Source: Dyella dinghuensis
GTDB lineage: Bacteria; Pseudomonadota; Gammaproteobacteria; Xanthomonadales; Rhodanobacteraceae
Reading direction: 5' to 3'
Length of the DNA: 64,000 nt
Assembly: GCF_003977615.1 (NCBI RefSeq)
Contig: NZ_RYZR01000002.1
Span: 409,717 to 473,716, forward strand
Positions 41,062 through 48,185 of the stretch are shown piece by piece (positions within the stretch are counted from its first letter, which is position 1; the number at the start of each line of letters is the position of its first letter). Position numbers and translations under genes: made by a program. Under the pieces are notes generated by a model. It was not told the origin of the DNA, did not search any database, and saw only the letters and a list, made by a program, of their open reading frames with translations.

Positions 41062-41390
41062 TTATGGGCACTCGAAACTGTCCCTGCGTGAGCAGGGGAC
41101 AGGTTTACGGCTAGTGCAACGATCGCAGCTGCTTGCGCAAGCCGAAGCCACACCTTGCGTATTTCTGGTGATCGAGCGCGTTCTGCTTCGATCAGCGGGA
41201 GCCAGTGCGCCAATTTTTCGCCGGTAGCGATGCACATGCGTTCAACGCTGTCTGCGTCCGGGTGTCCGCCACCGTTGCGCCATTTGCTTACTGCGGCTCT
41301 GCCTATGCCGAGTTTTTCGGCTGTCGCGTTGTCGGACGCGAGCGAACATACTTTTTTGTATTTGTCAAGCAAATTAGTTGTGGCGCTCAT
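41037..41390 (-). CDS. Filamentous-phage repressor (Cro/C1-type HTH, DUF3693-like)
   Basis: A 117-residue protein. The N-terminal HTH is visible: KKVCSLASDNATAEKLGIGRAAVSKWRNGG (residues 12-41), followed by ADSVERMCIATGEKLAHWLPLIEAERA. A hydrophobic segment (LRLAQAAAIVALAVNLSPA) near residue 82 is typical of DUF3693-type phage regulators. It is divergent from the phage structural and replication genes, and repeats of ATGTTTCC cover the intervening promoter. It is the likely immunity repressor of the prophage. Confidence 0.82.
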   Translation of the reverse strand: MSATTNLLDKYKKVCSLASDNATAEKLGIGRAAVSKWRNGGGHPDADSVERMCIATGEKLAHWLPLIEAERARSPEIRKVWLRLAQAAAIVALAVNLSPAHAGTVSSAHNSTTLYIM

Positions 41391-41460
41391 GTTTCCAACC
41401 CGTTGACGGTGGATGTTTCCGGGGAGTATACATAGCCCAATGTTTCCGGCGTGGAAACAT
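41389..41460 (+). promoter_or_regulatory. Prophage promoter with repeated repressor operators
   Basis: A promoter reading rightward has TTGACG (41403-41408) and TATACA (41427-41432) 18 bases apart. ATGTTTCC is repeated at 41389, 41413 and 41440. The last forms a palindrome with GGAAACAT (41453-41460). These sites overlap the promoter and the repressor's own start codon, so binding should shut off both directions. Repressor identity is inferred from position. Confidence 0.78.
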
Positions 41461-41472
41461 TTGGGGAATCCG

Positions 41473-41592
41473 ATGCTCGTTGCCTATCTCGCTCTTGGCG
41501 TGATCGCTCTGATTGGCGTGTTCGACGTGGTGCTTCCGTTGCGCGCTGTGGTTACACGCCAGCGCGATTCGCTTGAGGGCATCAGCAAGTGA
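41473..41592 (+). CDS. Small prophage membrane protein (39 aa)
   Basis: A 39-residue reading frame that starts MLVAYLALGVIALIGVFDVV, one hydrophobic helix followed by a short charged tail. It is the first gene after the phage promoter. Its stop overlaps the next start (TGATG), and four genes in a row are joined this way, which supports translation. Function unknown. Filamentous phages often encode such tiny membrane proteins. Confidence 0.55.
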   Translation: MLVAYLALGVIALIGVFDVVLPLRAVVTRQRDSLEGISK

Positions 41593-41687
41593 TGCACCAT
41601 CCCTTTGAGTATTTCCTTATTCGCATGGTCGCGGGTGTTCTGACTGTTGTCGCGATCCTGATCGTCAAATCGTGGTTTCGGCGATGA
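41592..41687 (+). CDS. Small prophage membrane protein (31 aa)
   Basis: A 31-residue frame, MHHPFEYFLIRMVAGVLTVV followed by an Ala/Ile/Leu-rich helix and a basic end (KSWFRR). It overlaps the preceding stop by one base and the start of the replication gene by four. The shape (one membrane helix, basic cytoplasmic tail) fits small inovirus proteins. No homologue recognised. Confidence 0.5.
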   Translation: MHHPFEYFLIRMVAGVLTVVAILIVKSWFRR

Positions 41688-42733
41688 GCCAAGTCCCTTC
41701 AGTTAACAAGGGACTAAAGTCCCTCTCCCCCTCGGATACCCGCGAGGCGGCTTTTATTGATTATCTGACCTTTACGGTGACTGCTGATGCGGTTAAGGCA
41801 CTTGCGCCCGACGCGCGTGCGCTGCACTCGGGTTATGACGCGCAGCACGAAGCGTCGCAGCTGGTGTTTGCGCAGATTCTTCTTGCGGTGCTCGGTCTTT
41901 CTGATCTGTTGGTTCTTAACGGTAATCGCGGTGGGTTTCGTTCTTTCTACGATCATCACTTCAAACTGCATACCGCTGACGGCGATGTGTGCGGTGTTAT
42001 TGCTTTCGGCGGTGAGCGTCAGCGTTTTACGACGATGATCCAGTTGACCGGCGCGGGCTGCGCCCACGTCCAGGCGTGGGGCAGGGTGCGCGACGTTCTT
42101 GAGCAGATGTCCGCGCGTGTCACGCGTGTCGACGTTGCGCACGATGATTACGAAGGTGCGCACAACATTGACGACGCGATTCGTTGGCACTCTGAGGGGT
42201 TATTTACGACCACCGGCCGGCCACCTGCTTTGCAGGTGGTTGGCTGGGATGATGGTTCGGGTAAGACCGTTTACATCGGCAAGAACACCGGTAATCAGCA
42301 GCTGTGTGTTTACGAGAAGGGTAGGCAGCAAGGGGCGCGCGATGACGATGCGTCCGTGAATTGGGTGCGCTGGGAAGCGCGTTTTGGTTCGGAGTATCGC
42401 GATATTCCGTTGGATGTGTTGACGAATCCGGTTGCCTATCTGGTGGGGCATTACCCCGTCATGAAGTACTGGATTGACGCTCTATGTTCCCGCATGCGCA
42501 CCGCGCGTGAGCGCGTCGCGTCGAATCTCTCGCACTCGTTGCGCTGGGCGCGTCGTCAGTACGGCAGTGTTATCAATTTGCTTGTTGAAAATTTGCCGGA
42601 GCCTGAGCAGCTGGTCCGGTTTCTTTCGCGCCATGTGGCGAAGAAAACGCCCCCGCCGTGGCTTAAAACGAATCCGTTTGGGGCGTTTGTCATAGCCGAA
42701 GCCGTTGAAGGCAGGCTGGAGATACTCACATGA
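41684..42733 (+). CDS. Phage replication initiation protein (gpII/RstA type)
   Basis: A 349-residue rolling-circle initiator of filamentous phage. A substrate core AFIDYLTFTV near residue 25, QLTGAGCAHVQAW near residue 126 and VTRVDVAHDDYEG near residue 150 match the Rep_trans/phage replication initiation family, followed by TVYIGKNTGNQQLCVYEKG with the likely catalytic Tyr. It nicks the double-stranded form at the plus origin. It is coupled by ATGA to the genes on either side. Confidence 0.9.
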   Translation: MSQVPSVNKGLKSLSPSDTREAAFIDYLTFTVTADAVKALAPDARALHSGYDAQHEASQLVFAQILLAVLGLSDLLVLNGNRGGFRSFYDHHFKLHTADGDVCGVIAFGGERQRFTTMIQLTGAGCAHVQAWGRVRDVLEQMSARVTRVDVAHDDYEGAHNIDDAIRWHSEGLFTTTGRPPALQVVGWDDGSGKTVYIGKNTGNQQLCVYEKGRQQGARDDDASVNWVRWEARFGSEYRDIPLDVLTNPVAYLVGHYPVMKYWIDALCSRMRTARERVASNLSHSLRWARRQYGSVINLLVENLPEPEQLVRFLSRHVAKKTPPPWLKTNPFGAFVIAEAVEGRLEILT

Positions 42734-43020
42734 GCAAGGTCATTGTTAAGTCCGATCAGGTCCACCAGCGCACCGTGAAGGGTAAGAACGGTCGTGAATA
42801 TACGTTCCGCACGCAGTTGGCGGCGTTTGACAACGGTGGCGATTTTCCGCAGCCGTTTCCGCTTCGTCTCGATGACAAGCAACCTGCTTATGCCCCCGGT
42901 GAGTACAGCATCGACGTTGATAAGTCGGTATACGTCGACACGTCGGGTCGTTTCGAGCCGGAGTTGAAGCTGGGTCGCCCGCATCTGGTGGCGATTCCAG
43001 GCGCTCGCAAGGTCGCGTGA
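42730..43020 (+). CDS. Phage single-stranded DNA-binding protein (gpV-like)
   Basis: A 96-residue protein positioned directly after the replication gene, as gpV is in filamentous phages. It begins MSKVIVKSDQVHQRTVKGKN and is rich in charged and aromatic residues, with the expected OB-like strands (YTFRTQLAAFD, EYSIDVDKSVYVD). It should coat the progeny strand before assembly. Overlaps the next start by one base. Confidence 0.8.
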   Translation: MSKVIVKSDQVHQRTVKGKNGREYTFRTQLAAFDNGGDFPQPFPLRLDDKQPAYAPGEYSIDVDKSVYVDTSGRFEPELKLGRPHLVAIPGARKVA

Positions 43021-43199
43021 TGGGCTGGTTTCTGGAACGCGGTAGGCCTTGGGCCTGTTGTCACCAGTACTTGGTGGAGACCGGTGTACCCGGTCTTCGC
43101 CAGATTCACTACCTGTGTTTGTCGCGAACTGATTTGTTCGTGTGCGCGTTGTTGTTGGCCGTTGTTGTCGTCGCGGCGTTTCGTTTTCTGAGGAGGTGA
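43020..43199 (+). CDS. Small prophage protein with C-terminal membrane helix
   Basis: A 59-residue frame (MGWFLERGRPWACCHQYLVE at the start) with cysteines in the first half and the hydrophobic segment LFVCALLLAVVVVAAFRFLRR at the end. Overlapped by the ssDNA-binding gene by one base and followed three bases later by the next frame. Could be a gpVII/gpIX-like minor coat or an assembly helper. Not recognised. Confidence 0.5.
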   Translation: MGWFLERGRPWACCHQYLVETGVPGLRQIHYLCLSRTDLFVCALLLAVVVVAAFRFLRR

Positions 43200-43201
43200 G
43201 C

Positions 43202-43408
43202 GTGTTGTTGCAGACGCTTTATCAGGCCTGTGATTCGGCGAATGTCGATGCGTCTGGTGTTTGTTCGGCTCCGATTTGGGTTCAGGTGCCGACGCTCATT
43301 CCGTGTTTGTCTTTGGCCGATGGGGCCGAGATCGCGGTCGCCATTTTGACGCTTTGGGCGCTCGCGTGGGGTATCAGAAGCGTTGTTGATTCCATTCACG
43401 TTAACTAG
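43202..43408 (+). CDS. Small prophage membrane protein (GTG start)
   Basis: A 68-residue protein read from the GTG at 43202, which follows AGGAGG closely. The C-terminal half contains AEIAVAILTLWALAWGIRSVV, a membrane helix. It has two cysteines before the helix. It lies directly before the major coat gene, the place of gpIX/gpVII minor coat proteins in Ff phages. Assignment by position only. Confidence 0.5.
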   Translation: MLLQTLYQACDSANVDASGVCSAPIWVQVPTLIPCLSLADGAEIAVAILTLWALAWGIRSVVDSIHVN

Positions 43409-43419
43409 GTAGGTGTCCG

Positions 43420-43638
43420 ATGTTTAAGAAGTTGAAGGGTGCGCTGTTGGGCCTCGTGGCTATGGGTCCCGTTGCTGCGTTTGCGCAGGGTACGGGTAGT
43501 ACGACCACCATCGATCCGACGTCGATTGTCGCGACGTTGACCGCTAACGAGCCTGCGATTGTTGCGGTGGGTTCGGCTGTGATCGGCGTGGTTGCTCTGA
43601 TCGCGTCGATCCGGTTCGTGCGTCGCGCCGTTGTTTGA
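43420..43638 (+). CDS. Major coat protein of the filamentous phage (gpVIII)
   Basis: A 72-residue precursor. A signal peptide (MFKKLKGALLGLVAMGPVAA, cleaved near FAQ) is followed by a short mature protein with an acidic-neutral N-terminus, the hydrophobic helix AIVAVGSAVIGVVALIASIR and a basic end RFVRRAVV, the exact design of gpVIII. A terminator hairpin follows, as in Ff phages, to keep coat mRNA abundant. Likely the most highly expressed phage gene. Confidence 0.88.
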   Translation: MFKKLKGALLGLVAMGPVAAFAQGTGSTTTIDPTSIVATLTANEPAIVAVGSAVIGVVALIASIRFVRRAVV

Positions 43639-43646
43639 CCTACGAC

Positions 43647-43673
43647 GCGCGGGTTTCGGCCCGCGCTTCGTTT
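43647..43673 (+). terminator. Terminator after the major coat gene
   Basis: GCGCGGG (43647-43653), a six-base loop and CCCGCGC (43660-43666) followed by TTCGTTTT. It lies eight bases after the coat stop. Filamentous phages carry a terminator at exactly this position, which supports the reading. Confidence 0.8.
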
Positions 43674-43684
43674 TAGGGGGTGTT

Positions 43685-43768
43685 ATGTACGACGGTTATT
43701 TTTTTCTTATCGGTTTTTTGGGGGCGGCGTGGATTCTTTTTCGTGCTCGGTCGGGTCGAAATTCGTAA
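43685..43768 (+). CDS. Tiny prophage membrane protein (27 aa)
   Basis: A 27-residue frame, MYDGYFFLIGFLGAAWILFR then a basic tail ARSGRNS. It comes right after the coat terminator, follows GGGGG, and overlaps the adsorption protein start by 40 bases. The hydrophobic-helix-plus-basic-tail design and gene order fit an Ff gpIX/gpVII-like protein. Not recognised by sequence. Confidence 0.4.
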   Translation: MYDGYFFLIGFLGAAWILFRARSGRNS

Positions 43769-45225
43769 CGCTGATCGCGTTCGCCTTGTTCGTGTTCTCT
43801 TTCGGCGTGTTTCTTCCGCCGTCGTTCGGTGGAGTCGCTTACGCGCAGACAACCACGTATGCGCAGGCGATGGCTGCTTGCGTTGCGTGGTCGAAGTCCG
43901 AGAATTACGCAACTACTCCTAGCGCTACGTGTGAGGGTGATCAGTACAACCCACCAAGTACGTGTTCCGTCGGTTTGTATTTGGGCGCGGCCGATGTGCC
44001 TGAGTACGCGCAGAAGCCCGGCTTCATCAACACGTGGAATTATTCGTGCACCACAGTGCAGCAGAGTAATCCGTGTTCCGGTTTGACGGGTTCTACTGTT
44101 CCGGGCATCACTGTGTCACCCGGTCAGACGTTGGGTACGATAGGGCAGACATGGACGCAGGACCCGTCGTCAGGTGGCTACGTGGCGTGTCCCTACAACA
44201 TCACGTATAGCAATGGTGGTCAGTGTGTCGTTACTTCGACGGGTACGTGTACGGTCACAGCTACGATTTCTTATACGGGTTTGACTGCATCGAGCAATGA
44301 GAGTACTTCGCCTGCGACGCCCGTTGGCACTCCGGAGTACGATAATTCTTCCGGTCAGCTTGCGAGTCCGCAGCCACAAACGTCGTCTAGTGCTCCCCCG
44401 AATATTTGCGGTGGGCAGAGTTGTTTCGATCCGAGTACGCAGCAGTTTTGCGCGACGGATGCGGGCGGTCAGTTTTGCGTGCCTATGTCGAGCGCAGACA
44501 CGTCGCAGGGCGGTTGTTCGTCTCTTGCGGGTTCGACCATTTGCGCGGGTTCCCCTACGCCACCGTCGCCGGTCGGTACGAGTGGCTCTCAGATCACCAG
44601 TCCTCCTACGCAGATTGCTGGTCAGGATAACTACCCAACCGGTAACGTGCAGGGCGGTGGCACCGGTAACATCGGCGTGAGTGTCTATAACCCGCCCGGT
44701 GGTTCGTCGTCGAGCGGTTCTACGTCCACGTCGGTGAAGACCGGAGGTAAGACTACGAGTTCTGGCAGCGGTCCCGCCTCGTCGTCCAGCAGCGGTTCTT
44801 CTGACTCGTTTGGCGCGGGGTCTGATTGCAACACGCCGCCGGTGTGTTCGGGTGACGCTGTTCTATGCGGTATATCGCTGCAGGATTGGCAGTCCATGTG
44901 TTACCAGAATAATTTGCTTGTCGGTAACGGACAGCAGCCGCCAACGTTTCAGTCCGATCAGACTAAGTATTCACAGTCGAATGTCTGGACGACGCCCACC
45001 GTTGGTAACACGACAGGCGATCAAGCGAATCAGGGTACTTACGATGCGTCCGGTTTTGGTTACTCAACGACGTGTCCGTTGGTTGATAAGACTATCCCTC
45101 TGATGGGCGGTTCATTTGTGTTTCCTTTCTCGCAAGGTTGCGCTTTGGGCACGACTTTGTATTGGGTCATTCTCGCCTGCGCGTATATCACCGCGGCGAT
45201 TATCACTGCGGGTGGTAGGAGCTGA
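43729..45225 (+). CDS. Minor coat / adsorption protein (gpIII, TspB-like)
   Basis: A 498-residue exported protein. It begins at a GTG, and the signal sequence KFVTLIAFALFVFSFGVFLP ends near residue 40 (AYAQTT). The next part is rich in Cys, Ser, Thr and Gly. A Ser/Gly linker (around residues 325-365) separates it from a C-terminal Cys-rich section. The last residues (LYWVILACAYITAAIITAGGR) anchor it. This is the domain design of gpIII adsorption proteins and the related TspB. The receptor, probably a type IV pilus, is inferred. Confidence 0.8.
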   Translation: MDSFSCSVGSKFVTLIAFALFVFSFGVFLPPSFGGVAYAQTTTYAQAMAACVAWSKSENYATTPSATCEGDQYNPPSTCSVGLYLGAADVPEYAQKPGFINTWNYSCTTVQQSNPCSGLTGSTVPGITVSPGQTLGTIGQTWTQDPSSGGYVACPYNITYSNGGQCVVTSTGTCTVTATISYTGLTASSNESTSPATPVGTPEYDNSSGQLASPQPQTSSSAPPNICGGQSCFDPSTQQFCATDAGGQFCVPMSSADTSQGGCSSLAGSTICAGSPTPPSPVGTSGSQITSPPTQIAGQDNYPTGNVQGGGTGNIGVSVYNPPGGSSSSGSTSTSVKTGGKTTSSGSGPASSSSSGSSDSFGAGSDCNTPPVCSGDAVLCGISLQDWQSMCYQNNLLVGNGQQPPTFQSDQTKYSQSNVWTTPTVGNTTGDQANQGTYDASGFGYSTTCPLVDKTIPLMGGSFVFPFSQGCALGTTLYWVILACAYITAAIITAGGRS

Positions 45226-45226
45226 T

Positions 45227-45514
45227 ATGCCTGTTTTGATTGCGTGGATGGGCGAAATGTTGTTGACGATCGCCGGCCAGATTGTTCTTTCCGCTCTTGT
45301 CGCGCTTGGAATTAATTTCGTCGCGCAGAATGTTGCCTCTGGTGTGATTGATCACAGTCAGATTGCGTCGGCTATCGCTAATTCTGGTGCCGGTCAGGCG
45401 ATCGGTTGGCTTGGTTTGGATAAGGCGGTGACGATAATTTTGAGCGCGTGGGCTGGGCGTATGATCGTCAGTTCGTCGCGCGCTTATTTTGTGAAAGCTA
45501 AGGCGAGCAGCTGA
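45227..45514 (+). CDS. Minor coat protein gpVI (DUF2523-like)
   Basis: A 95-residue, strongly hydrophobic protein: MPVLIAWMGEMLLTIAGQIV, VLSALVALGINFVA and AVTIILSAWAGRMIVSSSRA. Position between gpIII and Zot matches gpVI in Ff phages, annotated DUF2523 in many inoviruses. The stop overlaps the zot start. Confidence 0.8.
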   Translation: MPVLIAWMGEMLLTIAGQIVLSALVALGINFVAQNVASGVIDHSQIASAIANSGAGQAIGWLGLDKAVTIILSAWAGRMIVSSSRAYFVKAKASS

Positions 45515-46653
45515 TGATTATTACTTTGTTCAGTGGTCTTCCGGGCGCTGGTAAGACTGCGCAGCTTGTCGCTGAATTGGTGCGCTTTCGTGAGCGCGAA
45601 CCGGATACGCCGCGTTTTGCGTATGGCATCAATGGTCTTGACCCGTCCGTCGCCACGGTGCTGACGCTCGAAGAGCTTCGTAATTGGAAGTCGTTACCCG
45701 CTGGGTCTGTCGTCGCTGTGGACGAGTGTCAGAAGGTCGGTCTGATGCCCAAGGATAACGGCAAGCCTGAGGCGTGGGTCCGTGATCTCGCCGAGGTCCG
45801 TCATTTCGGCATTCGCTTTTGGTTGACGACTCAGGACCCTAAGAATGTTTCGACATTTGTTCGTGGGCTGATCGGATGTCACGTCTTGTTTGTGCGCAAG
45901 TTTCGCACCATTGTTGTGCAGTCGTATACGTGGGGTCGTTGTATTGAGGACCCGTATGTTCGTCGTGAGCAGGCGGATGCTACGGTAGCGGTCGCTACGC
46001 TTCCCAAGTCGGTTTTTTCACTTTACAAGTCCAGCGAATTGCACACGGTCAAGGCGAAGATTCCGCTTAGGTTTTATGCCATCCCTGTGCTGGCGATTGC
46101 TATCGCGGCGTGTTGCTTTCTGGTGCCGCATATGATTCACAAGAGCACTGTTGCTAAATCGTCGCCCGCGCCGGCTACTGCGTCGTCGGTAAGTGTTGCT
46201 GATGCTGCTCTTCGGCAGAAAGATTATGAGAAGTGGTCCAAGCCGCGTGTTCCCGGTTTACCCTGGACGGCACCTATGTTCGACAAGCTTGAGGTGAAAG
46301 CGCAGCCGCGTTTGTATTGCATCGCTGATGAGGACGGCGGCTGTAGATGTGAGACGGAGCAGGGTACTAGTTACGATGTTCCGCTCAAGACTTGTCGCTC
46401 GATGGTGGCTAACGGCGTCTACAACCCGTTCGCAGCGCCGCCCGCTGAAGCCGATCATCAGTCTCAAGAAGGCGACGCTCGCACTGCTGACCGTGAGCAG
46501 GCGCCGCCGGATCGCGGTCAGCGGGGTGATGTCGCCGTTTCTTCCGATATACCGTCGTCGGGCGGCTGGAAAGATTCTCCGGTGCATGCTGCTTACACGC
46601 CTCCGGAGTTGATGCCGAAAGAGGGTCCGGTTTCCAGCGGTACGGGCATGTGA
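45514..46653 (+). CDS. zot: Zonula occludens toxin-like assembly ATPase (gpI/Zot)
   Basis: A 379-residue inner-membrane ATPase that extrudes phage. The Walker A motif GLPGAGKT is at residues 8-15, and Walker B-like VVAVDECQKVGLMP near residue 67. A membrane segment (LRFYAIPVLAIAIAACCFLVP) lies near residue 190, and a periplasmic tail rich in Pro and charged residues follows. Its presence is the hallmark of inoviruses. It ends the rightward phage operon. Confidence 0.92.
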   Translation: MIITLFSGLPGAGKTAQLVAELVRFREREPDTPRFAYGINGLDPSVATVLTLEELRNWKSLPAGSVVAVDECQKVGLMPKDNGKPEAWVRDLAEVRHFGIRFWLTTQDPKNVSTFVRGLIGCHVLFVRKFRTIVVQSYTWGRCIEDPYVRREQADATVAVATLPKSVFSLYKSSELHTVKAKIPLRFYAIPVLAIAIAACCFLVPHMIHKSTVAKSSPAPATASSVSVADAALRQKDYEKWSKPRVPGLPWTAPMFDKLEVKAQPRLYCIADEDGGCRCETEQGTSYDVPLKTCRSMVANGVYNPFAAPPAEADHQSQEGDARTADREQAPPDRGQRGDVAVSSDIPSSGGWKDSPVHAAYTPPELMPKEGPVSSGTGM

Positions 46654-46787
46654 TGTTGCTCGTGTCCGTAGGACGCACAACCGCTTTCCCGCTTTTGGTC
46701 ATTTCCTGCTAAACCGGGTCCACGTTTCACGTCACCGTGTTGCTGCATCCGCGTCAAGCGCCGTGCCCTTTCGTGTTCTGCATACGT

Positions 46788-47078
46788 TTATACAGGTTTT
46801 AGGGTCCAGTTAGCGTTTATGTATTCGAAGGCGATTACCCATGGTGTTGGATTTGGTTGAACCTTCTTGGCGTTTGCTAGTGCAACCGATGCTACTTTTT
46901 CTGCGGATGCGTTTACTTCTATTACGTAGACTGCTGTTGGTAGTTTGAACCATTTTCCAGTTACATCTTGTATTAATTGGTTAAAGCCAGCCGCACGCAT
47001 TACTTCGTGAAGCTCTTCATAGTTTGGTTTTTGTGTTCCGTTTTCGTGTAGCTCAACTCTTACTGCGAACCTAGCCAT
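46788..47078 (-). CDS. GhoS-like (DUF2622) small protein
   Basis: A 96-residue protein: MARFAVRVELHENGTQKPNY, EELHEVMRAAGFNQLI, then a strand-rich body LPTAVYVIEVNASAEKV. The ferredoxin-like alternation of strands and helices and the wording fit the DUF2622/GhoS family. E. coli GhoS is an endoribonuclease antitoxin of a type V toxin-antitoxin pair. No ghoT-like toxin gene is evident beside it. The gene opposes the phage operon and its composition is AT-richer than its neighbours. Confidence 0.6.
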   Translation of the reverse strand: MARFAVRVELHENGTQKPNYEELHEVMRAAGFNQLIQDVTGKWFKLPTAVYVIEVNASAEKVASVALANAKKVQPNPTPWVIAFEYINANWTLKPV

Positions 47079-47262
47079 TGGTGTTCTCCTTTGGTTGTTG
47101 GAGCTTGTGTGTAGATCATATGCGGCGCAGTCTCATAGAACGAGCCAACAACGTGTGGATATCTTGTGGCCGGTTGTTGATAACTGCGGGATTGCCGGTT
47201 TTGCCTCTATGACCGTATTCTGGCCATGGGCGATTCTTTCGCTATGCTGACGGGGGCAGGTA

Positions 47263-47631
47263 ATGGATAACCGGGTGCTTTGGTCAGCGCTTTGCGCGCT
47301 ACTTGTTGCCTCGGGTCTCTTTTTTTTCGGCTGGGCTATGTACTGGCGCTTTTTCGATCCCTATGGATCATTCGCTGTGCGTACTGCGGATTCGGCGCGT
47401 GTTACCCAGTCGGCTCAGGCGGTTTCGCAGCCTGTGGCCGCTATCCGACGTCCTGCGCCTTTTTATGCTTGGAACGAGAAGTTATCCGCAGGCTACATTT
47501 GTGGCGGCGCTGACGGCGTTGTATACCGTCGCCGCGTTGTCGACGGTTCGGTTGTGATTGAGCCGCTTTACCAAGATGGTGAGCTTGTTCGCTGTGGCGG
47601 AGATTCGAGTTCCTCTCATCGATACCGCTGA
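47263..47631 (+). CDS. Unknown small membrane protein
   Basis: A 122-residue protein with one N-terminal membrane segment (ALCALLVASGLFFFGWAMYW) and a predicted exported tail containing YICGGADGVVYRRRVVDGSV and a second Cys near the end (LVRCGG). Placed after the phage zot and the GhoS-like gene. Probably an accessory gene of the prophage. Function unknown. Confidence 0.55.
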   Translation: MDNRVLWSALCALLVASGLFFFGWAMYWRFFDPYGSFAVRTADSARVTQSAQAVSQPVAAIRRPAPFYAWNEKLSAGYICGGADGVVYRRRVVDGSVVIEPLYQDGELVRCGGDSSSSHRYR

Positions 47632-47914
47632 GCCCGCTATATATCCATTGTAGGAATAGGCGGGTTGTGCATGGCTTGAGCGCTGCTCGTGAGCTTGGTG
47701 GTGTGAGTCGGTCACCGCGTAGTTTCCATCCGGCCCAGGGTCCTTGCAGATCGATGTTGCACTGTTGGACTTCCAGCACGGCGTGCGCGATCTCTTCAAG
47801 TGAGATCACGCGTCCGCTGGGTGTTTTGAACTCTTGTCTGGCGTCGTCGTATAGCCAGTTCAGGCGAGGGCGCTTCCTTGGCAAAGCACAGCTCCGTGTG
47901 GTCGGAATATCCAA
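47441..47914 (-). pseudogene. Possible phage-related DUF3653-like gene, probably degraded
   Basis: Residues 18-70 of this frame (LNWLYDDARQEFKTPSGR, ISLEEIAHAVLEVQQCNIDL, GPWAGWKLRGDRLTPP) look like a real phage protein, with the GW-x-GWKLRGDRL pattern of the DUF3653 group. The last third reads through the opposite strand of the 47263-47631 gene and looks non-coding, and no intact start is evident. I read it as a shortened or frameshifted relic at the right edge of the prophage. Extent uncertain. Confidence 0.35.
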
Positions 47915-47949
47915 GCAGCAAGCCGCGTGCCAGTCCGGACGCTTGCCAG

Positions 47950-48180
47950 TTAAGTGTAATTTTCCCCTTTGAGAGAAAATTCTTTGAAAACAAGCGCATT
48001 CATCAGTTCTTTGACGGAAAGAAAATCGGGAAAAGGGCGATTTAGAGTCCAGATAAGTATTTCTCGGCTCGCTCTTCAGGATTTCCGCTCAATTGCCTAA
48101 TTTCTTAAGTATTTCCGTTTAACTTCTCCCCAATCTGACTTTTTTCCATTTTACTTTGGCTCGTAATTGTGCGGCGCCGA
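47950..48180. repeat. AT-rich repeat-bearing stretch, candidate transposon end
   Basis: About 230 bases much richer in A and T than either side. TTTCCG followed by a Y-rich AA motif occurs at 48082 (TTTCCGCTCAA), 48112 (TTTCCGTTTAA) and reversed at 48010-48020. TAAGTATTTC is repeated at 48054 and 48106. AATTTTC and GAAAATT form an inverted repeat near 47958-47981. Multiple degenerate transposase-binding repeats are typical of Tn7/Tn5053-type ends. I could not find the opposite end. Confidence 0.35.
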
Positions 48181-48185
48181 CTTTG

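Noticed and set aside
43860..45100. Alternative frames inside the phage adsorption gene
   Set aside because: Shadow frames of a Ser/Gly-rich gene. Only the GTG-started frame has a signal peptide and membrane anchor.
47090..47135. Possible second dif-like site (attR) at the right of the prophage
   Set aside because: The stretch around GATCATATGCGGCGC matches the XerC arm only weakly and lacks the central TATACA, so I do not call it.
47632..48185. CRISPR-like repetition in the AT-rich stretch
   Set aside because: The repeats are degenerate, irregularly spaced and in both orientations, unlike a CRISPR array. No cas genes are near.
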